Shown piece after piece: positions 39,882-48,894 of a stretch of DNA of 64,000 nucleotides. A program made the translations under genes and the position numbers. The notes below the pieces were generated by a model. That model saw nothing but the letters and a program-made list of their open reading frames with translations, was not told the DNA's origin and did not search any database. Within the stretch, counting starts at the first letter, position 1. Each line of letters starts with the position of its first letter. The DNA comes from Kineosporia aurantiaca JCM 3230 (GTDB taxonomy: Bacteria > Actinomycetota > Actinomycetes > Actinomycetales > Kineosporiaceae): positions 248,001 to 312,000 of the forward strand of contig JODP01000001.1 in assembly GCA_000719025.1 (NCBI GenBank), read 5' to 3'.

Positions 39882-42728
39882 TCAGCCGGCCGGTGGGATC
39901 ACCAGCGTCGCGGTCACGTCCCGACCACTGCTGGCATCCGTGGTCGCGACCGAGGTTCCGGTCGGTCCGGTAGCGAGGCCCGCCGCGGAATCGGCTACCA
40001 AGGCCGTGATGTAACCCGTCCCGGTACCGATCGAGGTGGTCCGGGTGGTGACTCCCGACGGCGCGGTCCAGCCGGTCGTCACCGACGACTTGTCCGCCCA
40101 GTAACGGACTACCCAGCTACCGGATGTCGCCACGGTAGCTGACGGCGCGGTGTGAGCCGTACCCGCGCCCGCCCCCGCTGTCTGCACCGCGGCCACCGGC
40201 CCGGCCGCGGAATAGGCCAGGAGCTGGACATCCGCCTTGGTGCTGACATCCAGCGTCACCGTGACACTCGACCCGGAGTCCGCGGCGGTGGCGTTCTTCT
40301 GCCAGATCGTGGTCAGCATGCTCGAAGAGGCCTGCTGGGCGACCTGGGACCAGCCCGCCGGGGCGGACTGGCTGGTGGCGGTTCCGCTCGAGGCGACCAG
40401 CAGGAGCCGGTCCCCGGCCTGGACGCCGGCCGGGACGGTCACCGCCGGTGCCGCCGAGACCTTGTTCACCCCGGCCACCGCCCGGAACCCGACCGGTGTG
40501 CTGGGCGGTGCCGAGGGCGAGACCTGAGTGCTGGCAACGGCGGTTGCCCCACTGTTGTCGGTCACCGTCAGCGTGGCCGTGAAGGTCCCGGCGGACGCGT
40601 AGGTGTGGCTCGGCATGGCTCCGGTGCCACTGCCGCCATCACCGAAGTCCCAGCTGTAAGCCGTGATGCTGCCGTCCGGGTCGGCCGATCCGGTGGCGTC
40701 GAAGCTGCAGACGAAAGCGGTGCAGGATGCGGTCGCGGTGGCCGTCGGGGACTGGTTCGCCGGGGTGGGCGGCCCGAAGAAGAACACCTGGTTGCGCCAG
40801 TCGACGCCGTCGATGCCGGTTCCGGTGACCACGCTCGCCGAACCGCTGACCGTCCCGTTGGTGAAGCCGACCGACATCAGCCGACCGTCCGTAGAGGCTA
40901 CGTAGTAGAGCTTCCCGCCCGCCTGGAACGCTCCCTGGACTTGCGGGAGGGTGATTCCCGGGACGGTGGAGCGGTTCGCCCCGACGATTCCCGAGTCTGG
41001 GGAGAACGTCCGGGTGTACAAGGCGGTCTGGCCGTTCAGCGTGTAGTACAGCCTTCCGTCTGCGTAGGAAAGAGACGTCATGGAAGTGATCTCGGGGTAG
41101 AAGCTGGGATGTGTACCCCGGAAGGTCTGCCCGGAACCGGTGTCCACCGTGCTCCACTTCGCGTCCAGGTACGGCTCGACCGCTGTTTCCGGGCCGAATG
41201 TGGATCCGTCAAAGGTTCGTCGGTAAAGCATTCCGTCGGTCTTGCCGTAGTACAGCTGCTTCCCGATCAGCACGCTGCCCTTGGTCGTGGTGGTGGAGAG
41301 CGGATTGGCCACGGTCACCGGCGCGCCGGCCGACGTCCCGGTGAAATCGCGCCGTGCTCCGCCCAGGTAGATCCCGCCCGGAAGGGGTTGCGGAGTCTCG
41401 TCCGCCAGCGGGGCGCCCCCGGCCAAGGGGAAGAACGCCAGCTTGTAGCGATGGTAGTCGTGGTCCCCGATCCAGTCGGTGTCGCTGCCGACCCAGAGAC
41501 CGGTGGACGTCAGATAGGTTGCCCAAGCGCCCGAGCCCCGGGGGTTACGACCGGGATTCCAGGTGATCGGCATGCCGTTGCGGGCCTCGATTGCCGCCAG
41601 ACCGGGCCGCGGGACCGCTCCGGTGCCGGGGTTGTCGTTCCCGTTCTCGTTGTTCATCCAGCGCTGGTGGCCGCCCGCGTAGACGACCGAGCCGGCGATC
41701 GCCACCGAGAGCAGCGAGTCGCCGCCCGAGACCGAGCGCCAGACCGGCTGGATGTTGTCGCCGGTCGCGGAGAACTGGAACCGGGAGACCGTGTCGCAGA
41801 GCGTGGTGTTCCCGCCCCCGGTCGCGGCGATCGCGAACCAGGAACCGTCCGGCGCAATGTCGACGTCCCGCACGTAGCTGTCGTAGGCCCAGCTGTAGCA
41901 GGCCGGTTCGTAGCCCTGGGTGCGCCAGTTCGGCCGGACCACGGCCTGGCCGCTGCCCAGGTCGAGCACCGCCACCTGGTCCCGGGCCAGCCCGTCCACG
42001 GTCTTGAAGTTCCCGATCACCACCATGGTCGAGCCGTCCGGGGTGACGTCCAGATCGGTGACCCCGACCGCGGCCTTGGCGGCCCCGTTGGTCGAGGTCC
42101 AGTTGTGGTTGGTCAGCACCGTGGTCTGGACCGAGGTGTCGACGTCACCGGTGGTGGGGCTGAGCGAGGCCAGGCCGCCGTGCGCCGCACCGCCGATCGA
42201 GGTGAACGTGCCACCGACGTAGAGGTGCGAGCCGGCCAGCCTCACCGTGTTGACGATGCCGTTCATCGCCACGGCCTTGAAACCGCCGACCCGGGCCCCG
42301 GTACTGAGGTCGAGCAGGGCGATTCCCTTGCTCTTGACCCCGTTGACGTTGTTGAAAGTGCCGCCCGCGTATACAGTTCCGTCCGTCGGCCCGGGCCACA
42401 GCGACTCCACGTCGCCGTCCAGGACCGGCGAGAAGGCGGTGCTGATCTGGTTGTTCGCCGGGTTGAAGGCGAAGATCCCACGGCGCGCCGTGCCCGCCAC
42501 CGAGGTGAAGTCACCGCCGGCCACCATGGTGCTGCCGACCTGGGCGAAAGTTAGGACCGTGCCGTCGTCCACGGCCGGCGTCGCGTTCGCCGGAACCGGA
42601 TTGACCACAGTGGCCAAAGAATTCGAGGATGCCTGAGCCGAGGACGCGGTCAGCGCCGCGGCTCCCAGGACCATCAGGCCGGTCATTGCGAGGACGAATG
42701 CCAGTGCGGCGGAGCCTGTTCTTCTCAT
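39882..42728 (-). CDS. large secreted propeller-PKD protein
   Basis: 948-residue exported protein. A signal peptide (about 1-33) is followed by a delta-60-repeat-like propeller (about 40-440) with FTSVAGTARRGIFAFNP, YAGGTFNNVNG, YVGGTFTSIGG and VYAGGHQRWMNNENG. Next comes a second beta-rich segment (about 450-640), a PKD domain (about 655-740) with FDATGSADPDGSITAYSWDFGDG, given here in parts, and a C-terminal Ser/Thr/Ala-rich beta domain with AGVQAGDRLLLVASSG that may bind carbohydrate. No sortase or anchor motif is seen, so it is probably released. It is the longer paralogue of the gene facing it. Confidence 0.85.
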   Translation of the reverse strand: MRRTGSAALAFVLAMTGLMVLGAAALTASSAQASSNSLATVVNPVPANATPAVDDGTVLTFAQVGSTMVAGGDFTSVAGTARRGIFAFNPANNQISTAFSPVLDGDVESLWPGPTDGTVYAGGTFNNVNGVKSKGIALLDLSTGARVGGFKAVAMNGIVNTVRLAGSHLYVGGTFTSIGGAAHGGLASLSPTTGDVDTSVQTTVLTNHNWTSTNGAAKAAVGVTDLDVTPDGSTMVVIGNFKTVDGLARDQVAVLDLGSGQAVVRPNWRTQGYEPACYSWAYDSYVRDVDIAPDGSWFAIAATGGGNTTLCDTVSRFQFSATGDNIQPVWRSVSGGDSLLSVAIAGSVVYAGGHQRWMNNENGNDNPGTGAVPRPGLAAIEARNGMPITWNPGRNPRGSGAWATYLTSTGLWVGSDTDWIGDHDYHRYKLAFFPLAGGAPLADETPQPLPGGIYLGGARRDFTGTSAGAPVTVANPLSTTTTKGSVLIGKQLYYGKTDGMLYRRTFDGSTFGPETAVEPYLDAKWSTVDTGSGQTFRGTHPSFYPEITSMTSLSYADGRLYYTLNGQTALYTRTFSPDSGIVGANRSTVPGITLPQVQGAFQAGGKLYYVASTDGRLMSVGFTNGTVSGSASVVTGTGIDGVDWRNQVFFFGPPTPANQSPTATATASCTAFVCSFDATGSADPDGSITAYSWDFGDGGSGTGAMPSHTYASAGTFTATLTVTDNSGATAVASTQVSPSAPPSTPVGFRAVAGVNKVSAAPAVTVPAGVQAGDRLLLVASSGTATSQSAPAGWSQVAQQASSSMLTTIWQKNATAADSGSSVTVTLDVSTKADVQLLAYSAAGPVAAVQTAGAGAGTAHTAPSATVATSGSWVVRYWADKSSVTTGWTAPSGVTTRTTSIGTGTGYITALVADSAAGLATGPTGTSVATTDASSGRDVTATLVIPPAG

Positions 42729-42856
42729 GACATGCTCAACTCATTCGCTCGACGCGCTTCCACCAGCGCGTATCTGCGCACATGCTGGCCGTTCACCACC
42801 TCCGTCCGCAGGCTTTTGGAACAATTGGTGAGCAAAGCGTGAAGTTCGGTGAAATG

Positions 42857-42890
42857 CCGGAGGGCCCACGCCATCTGCGGGGCCCCCCGG
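42857..42890 (-). terminator. terminator after the first GH26-like gene
   Basis: CCGGAGGGCCC (42857-42867) pairs with GGGCCCCCCGG (42880-42890); the single mismatch becomes a G-U pair in the minus-strand RNA. It starts eight bases past the stop of the minus-strand gene. Confidence 0.65.
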
Positions 42891-42897
42891 CTCTTCG

Positions 42898-44634
42898 TCA
42901 GGGCACTACGGTGCGGGCGAACGCCTGCTGCGACGCCATCCGGTTGAAGGCGGTCTGCGACTGCTGGGTGGTGTTGGTGCGGGTGTCCCCCACCGTGGCC
43001 TGCGAGGTGTCGAAATACACCATCGCCTTGATCGCCGGGAACTTCGGCAGCGCGGTCGAGACCTGTTCGAAGAAGCCCGGCTTCACGGTGGGACTACCGG
43101 GATTCTCGGCCACCCCCCACTCGGCCAGCATCACCGGCTTGCCCGGGTGGTTCTTCAGCAGCCAGTCGTACATCCCGGGCCACTGGGCGGTCCGGCCCCG
43201 GTTCACCATGTCCGCGAAGTCGCCGTCGTAGAAACCGGCCGAGGCCGAGGCGTACGGGTCGTAGGCGATCCAGTCGACCACGTCGTCCCCGGGGTAGAGC
43301 TCGCCGAACCAGTCGGCGACGCCCCACTTGACCGCCCCCATGTAGTTCATCACCAGGACCGCATTGGTCAGCCCGTCGGCCCGCAGGCGCAGGGCGACGT
43401 GGCGGTACATGGCCTGGTAATCAGCAGCCGTGTATCCCGACCCGGCGGCCGGATTCACGTCGTTCTCCGGCTCGTGGAAGATCGAGAGGAAGAACTTGCC
43501 CTGGTAGCGGCTGCGACTGTCCTTGGCGATCTTGTCGATCTGAGCGTCGGCCGCCCCCGCGGCGACCTGCGCCCAGCTGTGCCCGAACGTCGGCTTCCAG
43601 TTGATCAGCAGCAGGCGTGCGTGTTTCGGATCGTTCGCCCAGGCCAGCTCGGTGTCGTTGGGGAACGGCTGGTTGTCGACGTGATAGGTGTGGGCGATGT
43701 CGACCGGCTGCCCGAGCCGGGCCTCGAAGTCGGCCAGCGCCCGGTCCCGCGGCATCGACGCGTCGCGGGCGGCGGGCGCCGCCCCGAACCAGACTCCGCA
43801 GCTGGGAACCAGCTTCGCGTCCACCGAACAGCCCGGGCCGGACGGCGTGGTGGTACTGGCCGATGGCGTGACCGCTGCACTGCTGGTGTGGGTGGGCGAC
43901 CCGATGGCGGGTGGCCCGGTCGTTGCCGGGGGTTTCGTGGGAGTGGCAGTGGCGGTGCCTGCCGTGCCGCTGGGTACGACGACCGGGGGTTCATTGCCAC
44001 CGGCGTCGCCCAGCTTCAGTTCCAGCTTGGGCGCCGCGGTACCGTACTCCTGCGCGCGGAACCGCACGGCGCCGTCCGCGACCGGTGAGGTGATGGCGAA
44101 AGCGTAGTCACCGGGCCCGGTCACGGACCGGGACACGTCGAGGGCGACCGAATCCATCGACCCGTCGACCTTCTGGGTGTCCAGTGCCTCGCCCCCGGCC
44201 GGCTGGGCGGCGGACGTCATCGGCTGCGGCCAGTCCGTGCTCACCGCGGCTGCGCTCACCGTGGTGGCCGGGAAATGATGGACGTCGCGGGTGAGGACGA
44301 GGGTGGCCTTGGCCACCGCTTGACCCTTGGGTACGGAGAACCGCACGAAGGCGGTGCGCCGATTCGTGGGCAGGGACGAGACGTACAGCGAGGCGTCCTG
44401 CGTGTGGTCGCTCGACTCCTTGGCGGAGATGTAGGTGTCGGCCGCGACCGCGACGTTCAGGGTGTTGGTCTCGCCGGAGGCCATGGTGATCGTGACCCCG
44501 GTGATCGCCGCCGTACAGGCCACCGCACCGCCGATCAGGACCCGGCGGCGGGGGAACCTCCCCGTTGCGGGCCGTCGGCCGGATCGGCGCCGTCGGGCGG
44601 GATCCGCATTCGGGCTGTCATTCATGAGAGGCAT
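42898..44634 (-). CDS. secreted GH26-like glycosidase with DNRLRE module
   Basis: 578-residue exported protein. The N-terminus has a twin-arginine-like signal (FPRRRVLIGGAVA). Residues about 55-205 form a DNRLRE/CBM96-like beta domain (TYISAKESSDHTQDASLYVSS, FVRFSVP). A Thr/Pro/Ser linker (about 210-265) leads to a TIM-barrel related to GH26 mannanases, with the acid/base Glu in IFHEPEND near residue 388 and the nucleophile in MLAEWGV near 505. Substrate may be a mannan-like polymer, perhaps the locus's own exopolysaccharide; this is inferred. Several in-frame starts exist; ATG 44634 and ATG 44625 are the best. Confidence 0.83.
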   Translation of the reverse strand: MPLMNDSPNADPARRRRSGRRPATGRFPRRRVLIGGAVACTAAITGVTITMASGETNTLNVAVAADTYISAKESSDHTQDASLYVSSLPTNRRTAFVRFSVPKGQAVAKATLVLTRDVHHFPATTVSAAAVSTDWPQPMTSAAQPAGGEALDTQKVDGSMDSVALDVSRSVTGPGDYAFAITSPVADGAVRFRAQEYGTAAPKLELKLGDAGGNEPPVVVPSGTAGTATATPTKPPATTGPPAIGSPTHTSSAAVTPSASTTTPSGPGCSVDAKLVPSCGVWFGAAPAARDASMPRDRALADFEARLGQPVDIAHTYHVDNQPFPNDTELAWANDPKHARLLLINWKPTFGHSWAQVAAGAADAQIDKIAKDSRSRYQGKFFLSIFHEPENDVNPAAGSGYTAADYQAMYRHVALRLRADGLTNAVLVMNYMGAVKWGVADWFGELYPGDDVVDWIAYDPYASASAGFYDGDFADMVNRGRTAQWPGMYDWLLKNHPGKPVMLAEWGVAENPGSPTVKPGFFEQVSTALPKFPAIKAMVYFDTSQATVGDTRTNTTQQSQTAFNRMASQQAFARTVVP

Positions 44635-44929
44635 CAACCTTGACTGGATGAACAGACGGGTGAACAGACGGTGGCGACTCTAGGCAGCCGCCGCCCCGAG
44701 CTCTACGTCCTTGAGCGGGATTTAACGACTCTGCGCATCCCAGCATGACGCTGAGCGACCTTCTGCCGCACTTCCGGAGGGTAACTTCTCGTTCACACAT
44801 CGTTTGATGTCAGTGTTCGGGTGCTTCACCAACATGCCCGTTCTGCCCCGTTCCGCGCCTGTGCGAGCTAATCTGTAGCCCCGGTCGGCCCTGCGGCGCC
44901 TCCGGAGCGACCGACACCGGGAGGGCCCT
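44635..44929. other. divergent promoter region at the left edge of the exopolysaccharide locus
   Basis: 295 bases separate the GH26-like gene from the co-polymerase gene and must contain both promoters. ACATC-GTTT-GATGT (44797-44810) is a small dyad in the AT-richest part. GGAGGG at 44920-44925 is the co-polymerase ribosome-binding site. No gene is seen. Confidence 0.5.
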
Positions 44930-46432
44930 GTGCTGCTCAGCAAGGTGTGGCGGAGGGCCGCCCCGGCCACCCGGACGGATCGGCGGGTGGCCGACTACCT
45001 CGAGGCCTACCGGCGGCACACCGCAGCCTTCGTTGGCCTGGTCCTGCTCGGTGGCGGCCTCGGCCTGGCCGCCGGCACCTTCACTCATCCGGAGTACGCC
45101 GCCACCGCAACGGTTCTGGTCAACCCAACCGGAGTGACCGACCCGAACCCGGGGCGGGACCGGGCCCCGGCCGCGGTCGACCTGGACACCGAGGTGCAGC
45201 TGGCGCGCTCCCCCGCCGTCGTCTCGTCCGCGTCCAGCGCCGTGAGTATCAGCCCGGCCGCCCTGCGCCGGCATCTGACCCTGAGCGTTCCGGCCAACAG
45301 CCGAGTTCTGCGCTTCCGCTTCACCGCGGCTGCTCCGGACGAGGCCGCCCGGGGAGCGAACGCGGTGGCCGATGCCTATCTCGCCCAGCGGCTGGAAACC
45401 GCCGAGAACGTGCTGTCCCGGCGGATTACCCGGACGTCCGACCAGGTGGCCCAGATCCAGAAAGACCTGCGCGCGGCCACGGATCGGCTGGGCGATCCCT
45501 CGGCCGACGCCGGCGACCAGCTCTACGCCCAGTCCGAGGTGCAGGTGCTCACCCGCCAGCTGACCAGCGCAAGCCAGCGGCTGCAGCAGGCCCGGCTCAC
45601 CGTCGTCACCCCGGGTCGGGCCATCCTGGAGGCACAGCCGCCGAAGTCCGGGGCGAGCCCAGGGCCGGCCCGGCGCGGGCTGGAAGGACTCATGCTCGGG
45701 CTGCTCGCCGCCTGCGCGGCGGTCGCGCTGCTCGGGCTACGCCGTCGCCGGGTCCACGGCCTGGTCGATGTGAGCCTCCTGCTGCCGGACCAGGCAGTAG
45801 CGACCAACGGCGGCGCACGCCTGCTCGGCCATCGGCCGGAAGATCTGGTCGCCGGGCTGGCCCGCAGGCTGCCCCAGGGCGGCCTGGTCGCGGTCCTCGG
45901 CATCGACGGGCAGCCCTCGCTGGCCGTCACCCTCGCGATCGCCCGGTCGGTCCGGCTCAGTCATTACCGAGTGCTGGCCCTGGTCTGGCCCCGGGAACAG
46001 ATGAGCGAGCCCACCCTTCGGGACGGGGACGGACTGGCCGAGTTCCTCCTCGACCCACGGCGCGACCTGCGCACCCTGACCACCGAACTCGACGGGGTGC
46101 CGTTCGTGTCACCGGGGCGACAGGTGCACCGGGCCGCCACGGGAACCAGTCGTCGCCAGCTGCTCCAGACCCTCGGAGCGGTCCGGGGGCAGGCCGATTA
46201 CACCTTCGTCCAGATCGGCGGCGCCCGTCCCCAGGCCACCGCGGTCGCCCAGGTGGCCGACGCGGTCGTCCTGGTGGTCCGCGACCAGGTCACCACCGCG
46301 GCCGACGTCCAGCAGATGATCGTCCGGGTGGGAGCGGACCGGGTGCTCGGTGTCTACCTTCTCGCGGCGCCCGGCCTGCCTTTGCCCAGGTTCCGCCATC
46401 CGGCCGGAACGGCTGGGGCAGTGAGTCGTTGA
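44930..46432 (+). CDS. Wzz-type polysaccharide co-polymerase with pseudokinase-like domain
   Basis: 500-residue membrane protein that should set chain length of an exported polysaccharide. Membrane helices lie at about residues 33-50 and 250-266 and enclose a periplasmic-type Wzz domain with YAATATVLVNPTG and a coiled coil (150-230). The cytoplasmic C-terminus has the Rossmann pattern of bacterial tyrosine kinases (VAVLGIDGQPSLAVTLAIA, then YTFVQIGG and ADAVVLVVRDQVT), but the Walker A lysine is absent and there is no tyrosine-rich tail, so kinase activity is unlikely. GTG 44930 follows GGAGGG. The next gene overlaps the stop. Confidence 0.82.
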   Translation: MLLSKVWRRAAPATRTDRRVADYLEAYRRHTAAFVGLVLLGGGLGLAAGTFTHPEYAATATVLVNPTGVTDPNPGRDRAPAAVDLDTEVQLARSPAVVSSASSAVSISPAALRRHLTLSVPANSRVLRFRFTAAAPDEAARGANAVADAYLAQRLETAENVLSRRITRTSDQVAQIQKDLRAATDRLGDPSADAGDQLYAQSEVQVLTRQLTSASQRLQQARLTVVTPGRAILEAQPPKSGASPGPARRGLEGLMLGLLAACAAVALLGLRRRRVHGLVDVSLLLPDQAVATNGGARLLGHRPEDLVAGLARRLPQGGLVAVLGIDGQPSLAVTLAIARSVRLSHYRVLALVWPREQMSEPTLRDGDGLAEFLLDPRRDLRTLTTELDGVPFVSPGRQVHRAATGTSRRQLLQTLGAVRGQADYTFVQIGGARPQATAVAQVADAVVLVVRDQVTTAADVQQMIVRVGADRVLGVYLLAAPGLPLPRFRHPAGTAGAVSR

Positions 46433-47505
46433 CCCGCAGCGGACTTCGCGCAGCCAGCCGACCGACCGGCACCTCCGGCCACGGCTGGAAGCAAGGGCGG
46501 ATCCAGCGCTTTCGCCGAGCCCGGAAGGTGGCCGTCCTTATCGCGGCCGGGATGGCGATCGCCGCCTGCAGCGGGTCGCCGGAACCGGCTCCCACCTCGC
46601 CCGCCGCTCGCCCGGTCAGCGGCCACCCGACCACGACCACGGAGGCGGGTCCCCGGCCACCGGCGAACGGAGTGGTGCTGGGAGCCTGGGTCCAGCCGCA
46701 GGTCTACACCGATCCCGGGCGGATCCAGGCGGTACGCGACTACGAGCAGGCGATCGGCCGCCCGCTCGGCCTGGTCCAGGACTTCCATCCGTGGGACGAG
46801 AGCTTTCCCTCCGCCTTCGATCGGTACGTGGTGAATTCCGGGGCTACTCTGCTGCTCTCGTGGGCCGGCACGAACACCCAGCAGATCGCCGAGGGTAAGG
46901 ACGACGCGCTGATCGAGCAGCGCGCCCGGGCCCTGAAGGACTTGGGAAAACCGGTGCTACTGCGTTGGCGCTGGGAGATGGACCGGCCGAACCTGGCCTC
47001 CGAGGTGCTCGGGCCCGAGCAGTACGTGGCGGCCTGGCGGCACATCCGCGAGATCTTCGCCCGGGTCGGCGCGGACAACGTCGGCTGGGTGTGGTGCCCT
47101 CTGGCGGGCGGTTTCGACAGCGGTGCCGCCGAGGCCTACTACCCGGGTGACGACCAGGTGGACTGGATCTGCGCCGATGTCTACGCCGACGACCCGTCGG
47201 TGCCCTTCGCCAAGGTGGCCGGCTCCTTCCTGACCTGGGCCGCGGCACATCCCCGGCCGATCGTCTTCGCCGAGGTCGGTACCCAGCGCGCGGGCACCGG
47301 GCAGCGCGCCCGCTGGCTGCGCGACGCGGCCACCACGCTCCGGGACAACGTCCAGGTGAAGTCGTTCGTCTACTTCGAGAGCAACGTGAACCGGGACGGG
47401 CGGGTACGGAACTGGTCGCTCCGCGGCTGGTCCGACGATCTGGGCGTGATGCGGGAACTGGCCGACGACCGGTATTTCGGGGCCGAACTGCTCCCCGACC
47501 GCTGA
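46429..47505 (+). CDS. GH26-like lipoprotein glycosidase
   Basis: 358-residue predicted lipoprotein. After an Arg-rich N-terminal stretch comes a hydrophobic segment ending in AIAAC, a lipobox, followed by a Pro/Thr linker. The catalytic domain resembles GH26 beta-mannanases: GAWVQPQVYTDP, LLLSWAG, LLRWRWEMDRPN with the acid/base Glu near residue 183, NVGWVWCP, YYPGDDQVDWICADVYADD in parts, and the nucleophile in IVFAEVGTQ near 281. The TTG start at 46429 overlaps the previous TGA (TTGA); a GTG at 46528 would shorten the leader. Likely trims or releases exopolysaccharide at the surface. Confidence 0.82.
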   Translation: MTRSGLRAASRPTGTSGHGWKQGRIQRFRRARKVAVLIAAGMAIAACSGSPEPAPTSPAARPVSGHPTTTTEAGPRPPANGVVLGAWVQPQVYTDPGRIQAVRDYEQAIGRPLGLVQDFHPWDESFPSAFDRYVVNSGATLLLSWAGTNTQQIAEGKDDALIEQRARALKDLGKPVLLRWRWEMDRPNLASEVLGPEQYVAAWRHIREIFARVGADNVGWVWCPLAGGFDSGAAEAYYPGDDQVDWICADVYADDPSVPFAKVAGSFLTWAAAHPRPIVFAEVGTQRAGTGQRARWLRDAATTLRDNVQVKSFVYFESNVNRDGRVRNWSLRGWSDDLGVMRELADDRYFGAELLPDR

Positions 47506-47517
47506 ACGCCAGAGGCC

Positions 47518-47778
47518 TTACGGGGTGGCTTCCGCGGCCGGGCGGCGATGCGTCCAGACCGTGTCGGCCAGGAGGAACAGGACCAGAACCACTGCTGCCA
47601 CAACCATTTGCTCGGCCTTGACCAGGGCGACCAGACCGATGCCCGCGGCGATCAGCACGGCGATCTCGCTCGGACTGCGCCGAGGCAAGGATCGGCGGCG
47701 ATCGATCTGGTCACGACCCACCAACAGGACCAGGACGAGAACCTCGAACCAGACCGAGGCCAGGAAGTTCAGGTGCAT
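47518..47778 (-). CDS. small membrane protein (86 aa)
   Basis: 86-residue hydrophobic protein with two or three membrane helices (HLNFLASVWFEVLVLVLLVG, then EIAVLIAAGIGLVALV and VVAAVVLVLFLLAD) joined by a basic cytoplasmic loop DRRRSLPRR. Not recognised. ATG 47778 is preceded by GGAGGACCGTC; the much longer frame upstream is a shadow of the PAP2 gene. It lies 19 bases downstream of the PAP2 gene and is probably co-transcribed. It may be a partner of an exopolysaccharide export step, but there is no direct evidence. Confidence 0.68.
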   Translation of the reverse strand: MHLNFLASVWFEVLVLVLLVGRDQIDRRRSLPRRSPSEIAVLIAAGIGLVALVKAEQMVVAAVVLVLFLLADTVWTHRRPAAEATP

Positions 47779-47797
47779 GACGGTCCTCCAACGACTT

Positions 47798-48652
47798 CTA
47801 CGACTGCTGGGACAGGGATCCGGCCGGCTCCGGGACCGGGATGGGCTCCTCCCGGCCGAGCAGTCGCCCCGCCCCGTCCAGCACGTTGACCATGGACATG
47901 GCGGTGACCAGCAGGAGCAGCCCGAAGACGAGACCGGCGACGGTGTCGGTGACCCAGTGCTTGAGCAGGTAAGTGCGTGAGAACGCCTCCAGCACACCGG
48001 CCGCCGCGACCACCGAGTACCAGGCGAAAACCGCCTGCCGACCCTCCCGCCGCCGTTCGCGCAGCAGGAAGAACACGATCAGTCCATAGGTCAGGATCAC
48101 CCGGGCACAGCCGCCGGAGGGGAAGTTACCGCCCGAGGTGGGCGGGTCAGCCCGGTGCACAGCGTGCTCGAGCAGGTTCTGGAAGGCGAACTCGGTGACA
48201 AACATCAGCAGGAACACCACCGGTACCACCCAGCGCCGCCGGCGCCGGACCAGGAACAGCACGACGATCGCGATCAGCGTGACCGGCTTGGTCACCGGCC
48301 GGTTGCCGATCTGGGTGAGCACGTCCATCCAGTCGGTCAGCGGGCCGTCGGCGTGGCCCTCGAACCAGGTCAGCACCCGGTCGTCGAGGGCCTGGGACCC
48401 GCGCGCGAGCACCCCGAGGGGCCACATCACGAGCATCACCGCACCGATCCCGAGGACGTAGGCGTACCCGGCGCCAGGCGCCCGGCCCAGCCGGGTGATC
48501 ACCGGTTCGCGAGCAGCCCGCACGGCCGTCGCCACCGGGGCCAGGCCGGACCGGGCGGCGAGGACCCAGGGCAGGTCCGGCCGGGAGGCCGCCAGGAGAA
48601 GGCCCGTGCCGAGCGCGCCGAACACGATCACTACAGCCAGAAGAGTGGCCAC
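47798..48652 (-). CDS. PAP2-superfamily membrane phosphatase with PSGG in place of PSGH
   Basis: 284-residue membrane protein with six helices, of the type that dephosphorylates undecaprenyl or other lipid phosphates. Motif 3, SRTYLLKHWVTDTVAG (about 220-235), carries the nucleophilic His and partner Asp. Motif 2 reads NFPSGGCAR, with Gly where the conserved PSGH histidine belongs. Motif 1 is poorly preserved (HRADPPTSG). Activity is therefore doubtful or altered. The start is GTG 48652 after GGGGATGCTGC. Its place in the locus suggests lipid-carrier recycling during polysaccharide export. Confidence 0.8.
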   Translation of the reverse strand: MATLLAVVIVFGALGTGLLLAASRPDLPWVLAARSGLAPVATAVRAAREPVITRLGRAPGAGYAYVLGIGAVMLVMWPLGVLARGSQALDDRVLTWFEGHADGPLTDWMDVLTQIGNRPVTKPVTLIAIVVLFLVRRRRRWVVPVVFLLMFVTEFAFQNLLEHAVHRADPPTSGGNFPSGGCARVILTYGLIVFFLLRERRREGRQAVFAWYSVVAAAGVLEAFSRTYLLKHWVTDTVAGLVFGLLLLVTAMSMVNVLDGAGRLLGREEPIPVPEPAGSLSQQS

Positions 48653-48894
48653 GCAGCATCCCCCATCCCCGGCTCGCCCGGTTCAGGCGAACCCGACGTC
48701 TCCGGGCATCCCGGTCATTATGAGCGCGATCCGCCCTAGCGCGGTTCCCTTTCTTCACATTCAGCGGAACGTGAAGCGCATGTGTACGAAGTGCAAAGAG
48801 TTTTCGCGGCAAACCTCCCAAATACGACTTCCGTGCCGTACCGTCTGAACCGCGCAGGTAAAGATCAGGGGACTTGAACCGCGTGGGGGAACGG

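Noticed and set aside
40152..42554. 800-aa plus-strand open frame
   Set aside because: Antisense to the propeller-PKD gene, whose signal peptide, repeats and PKD domain are coherent.
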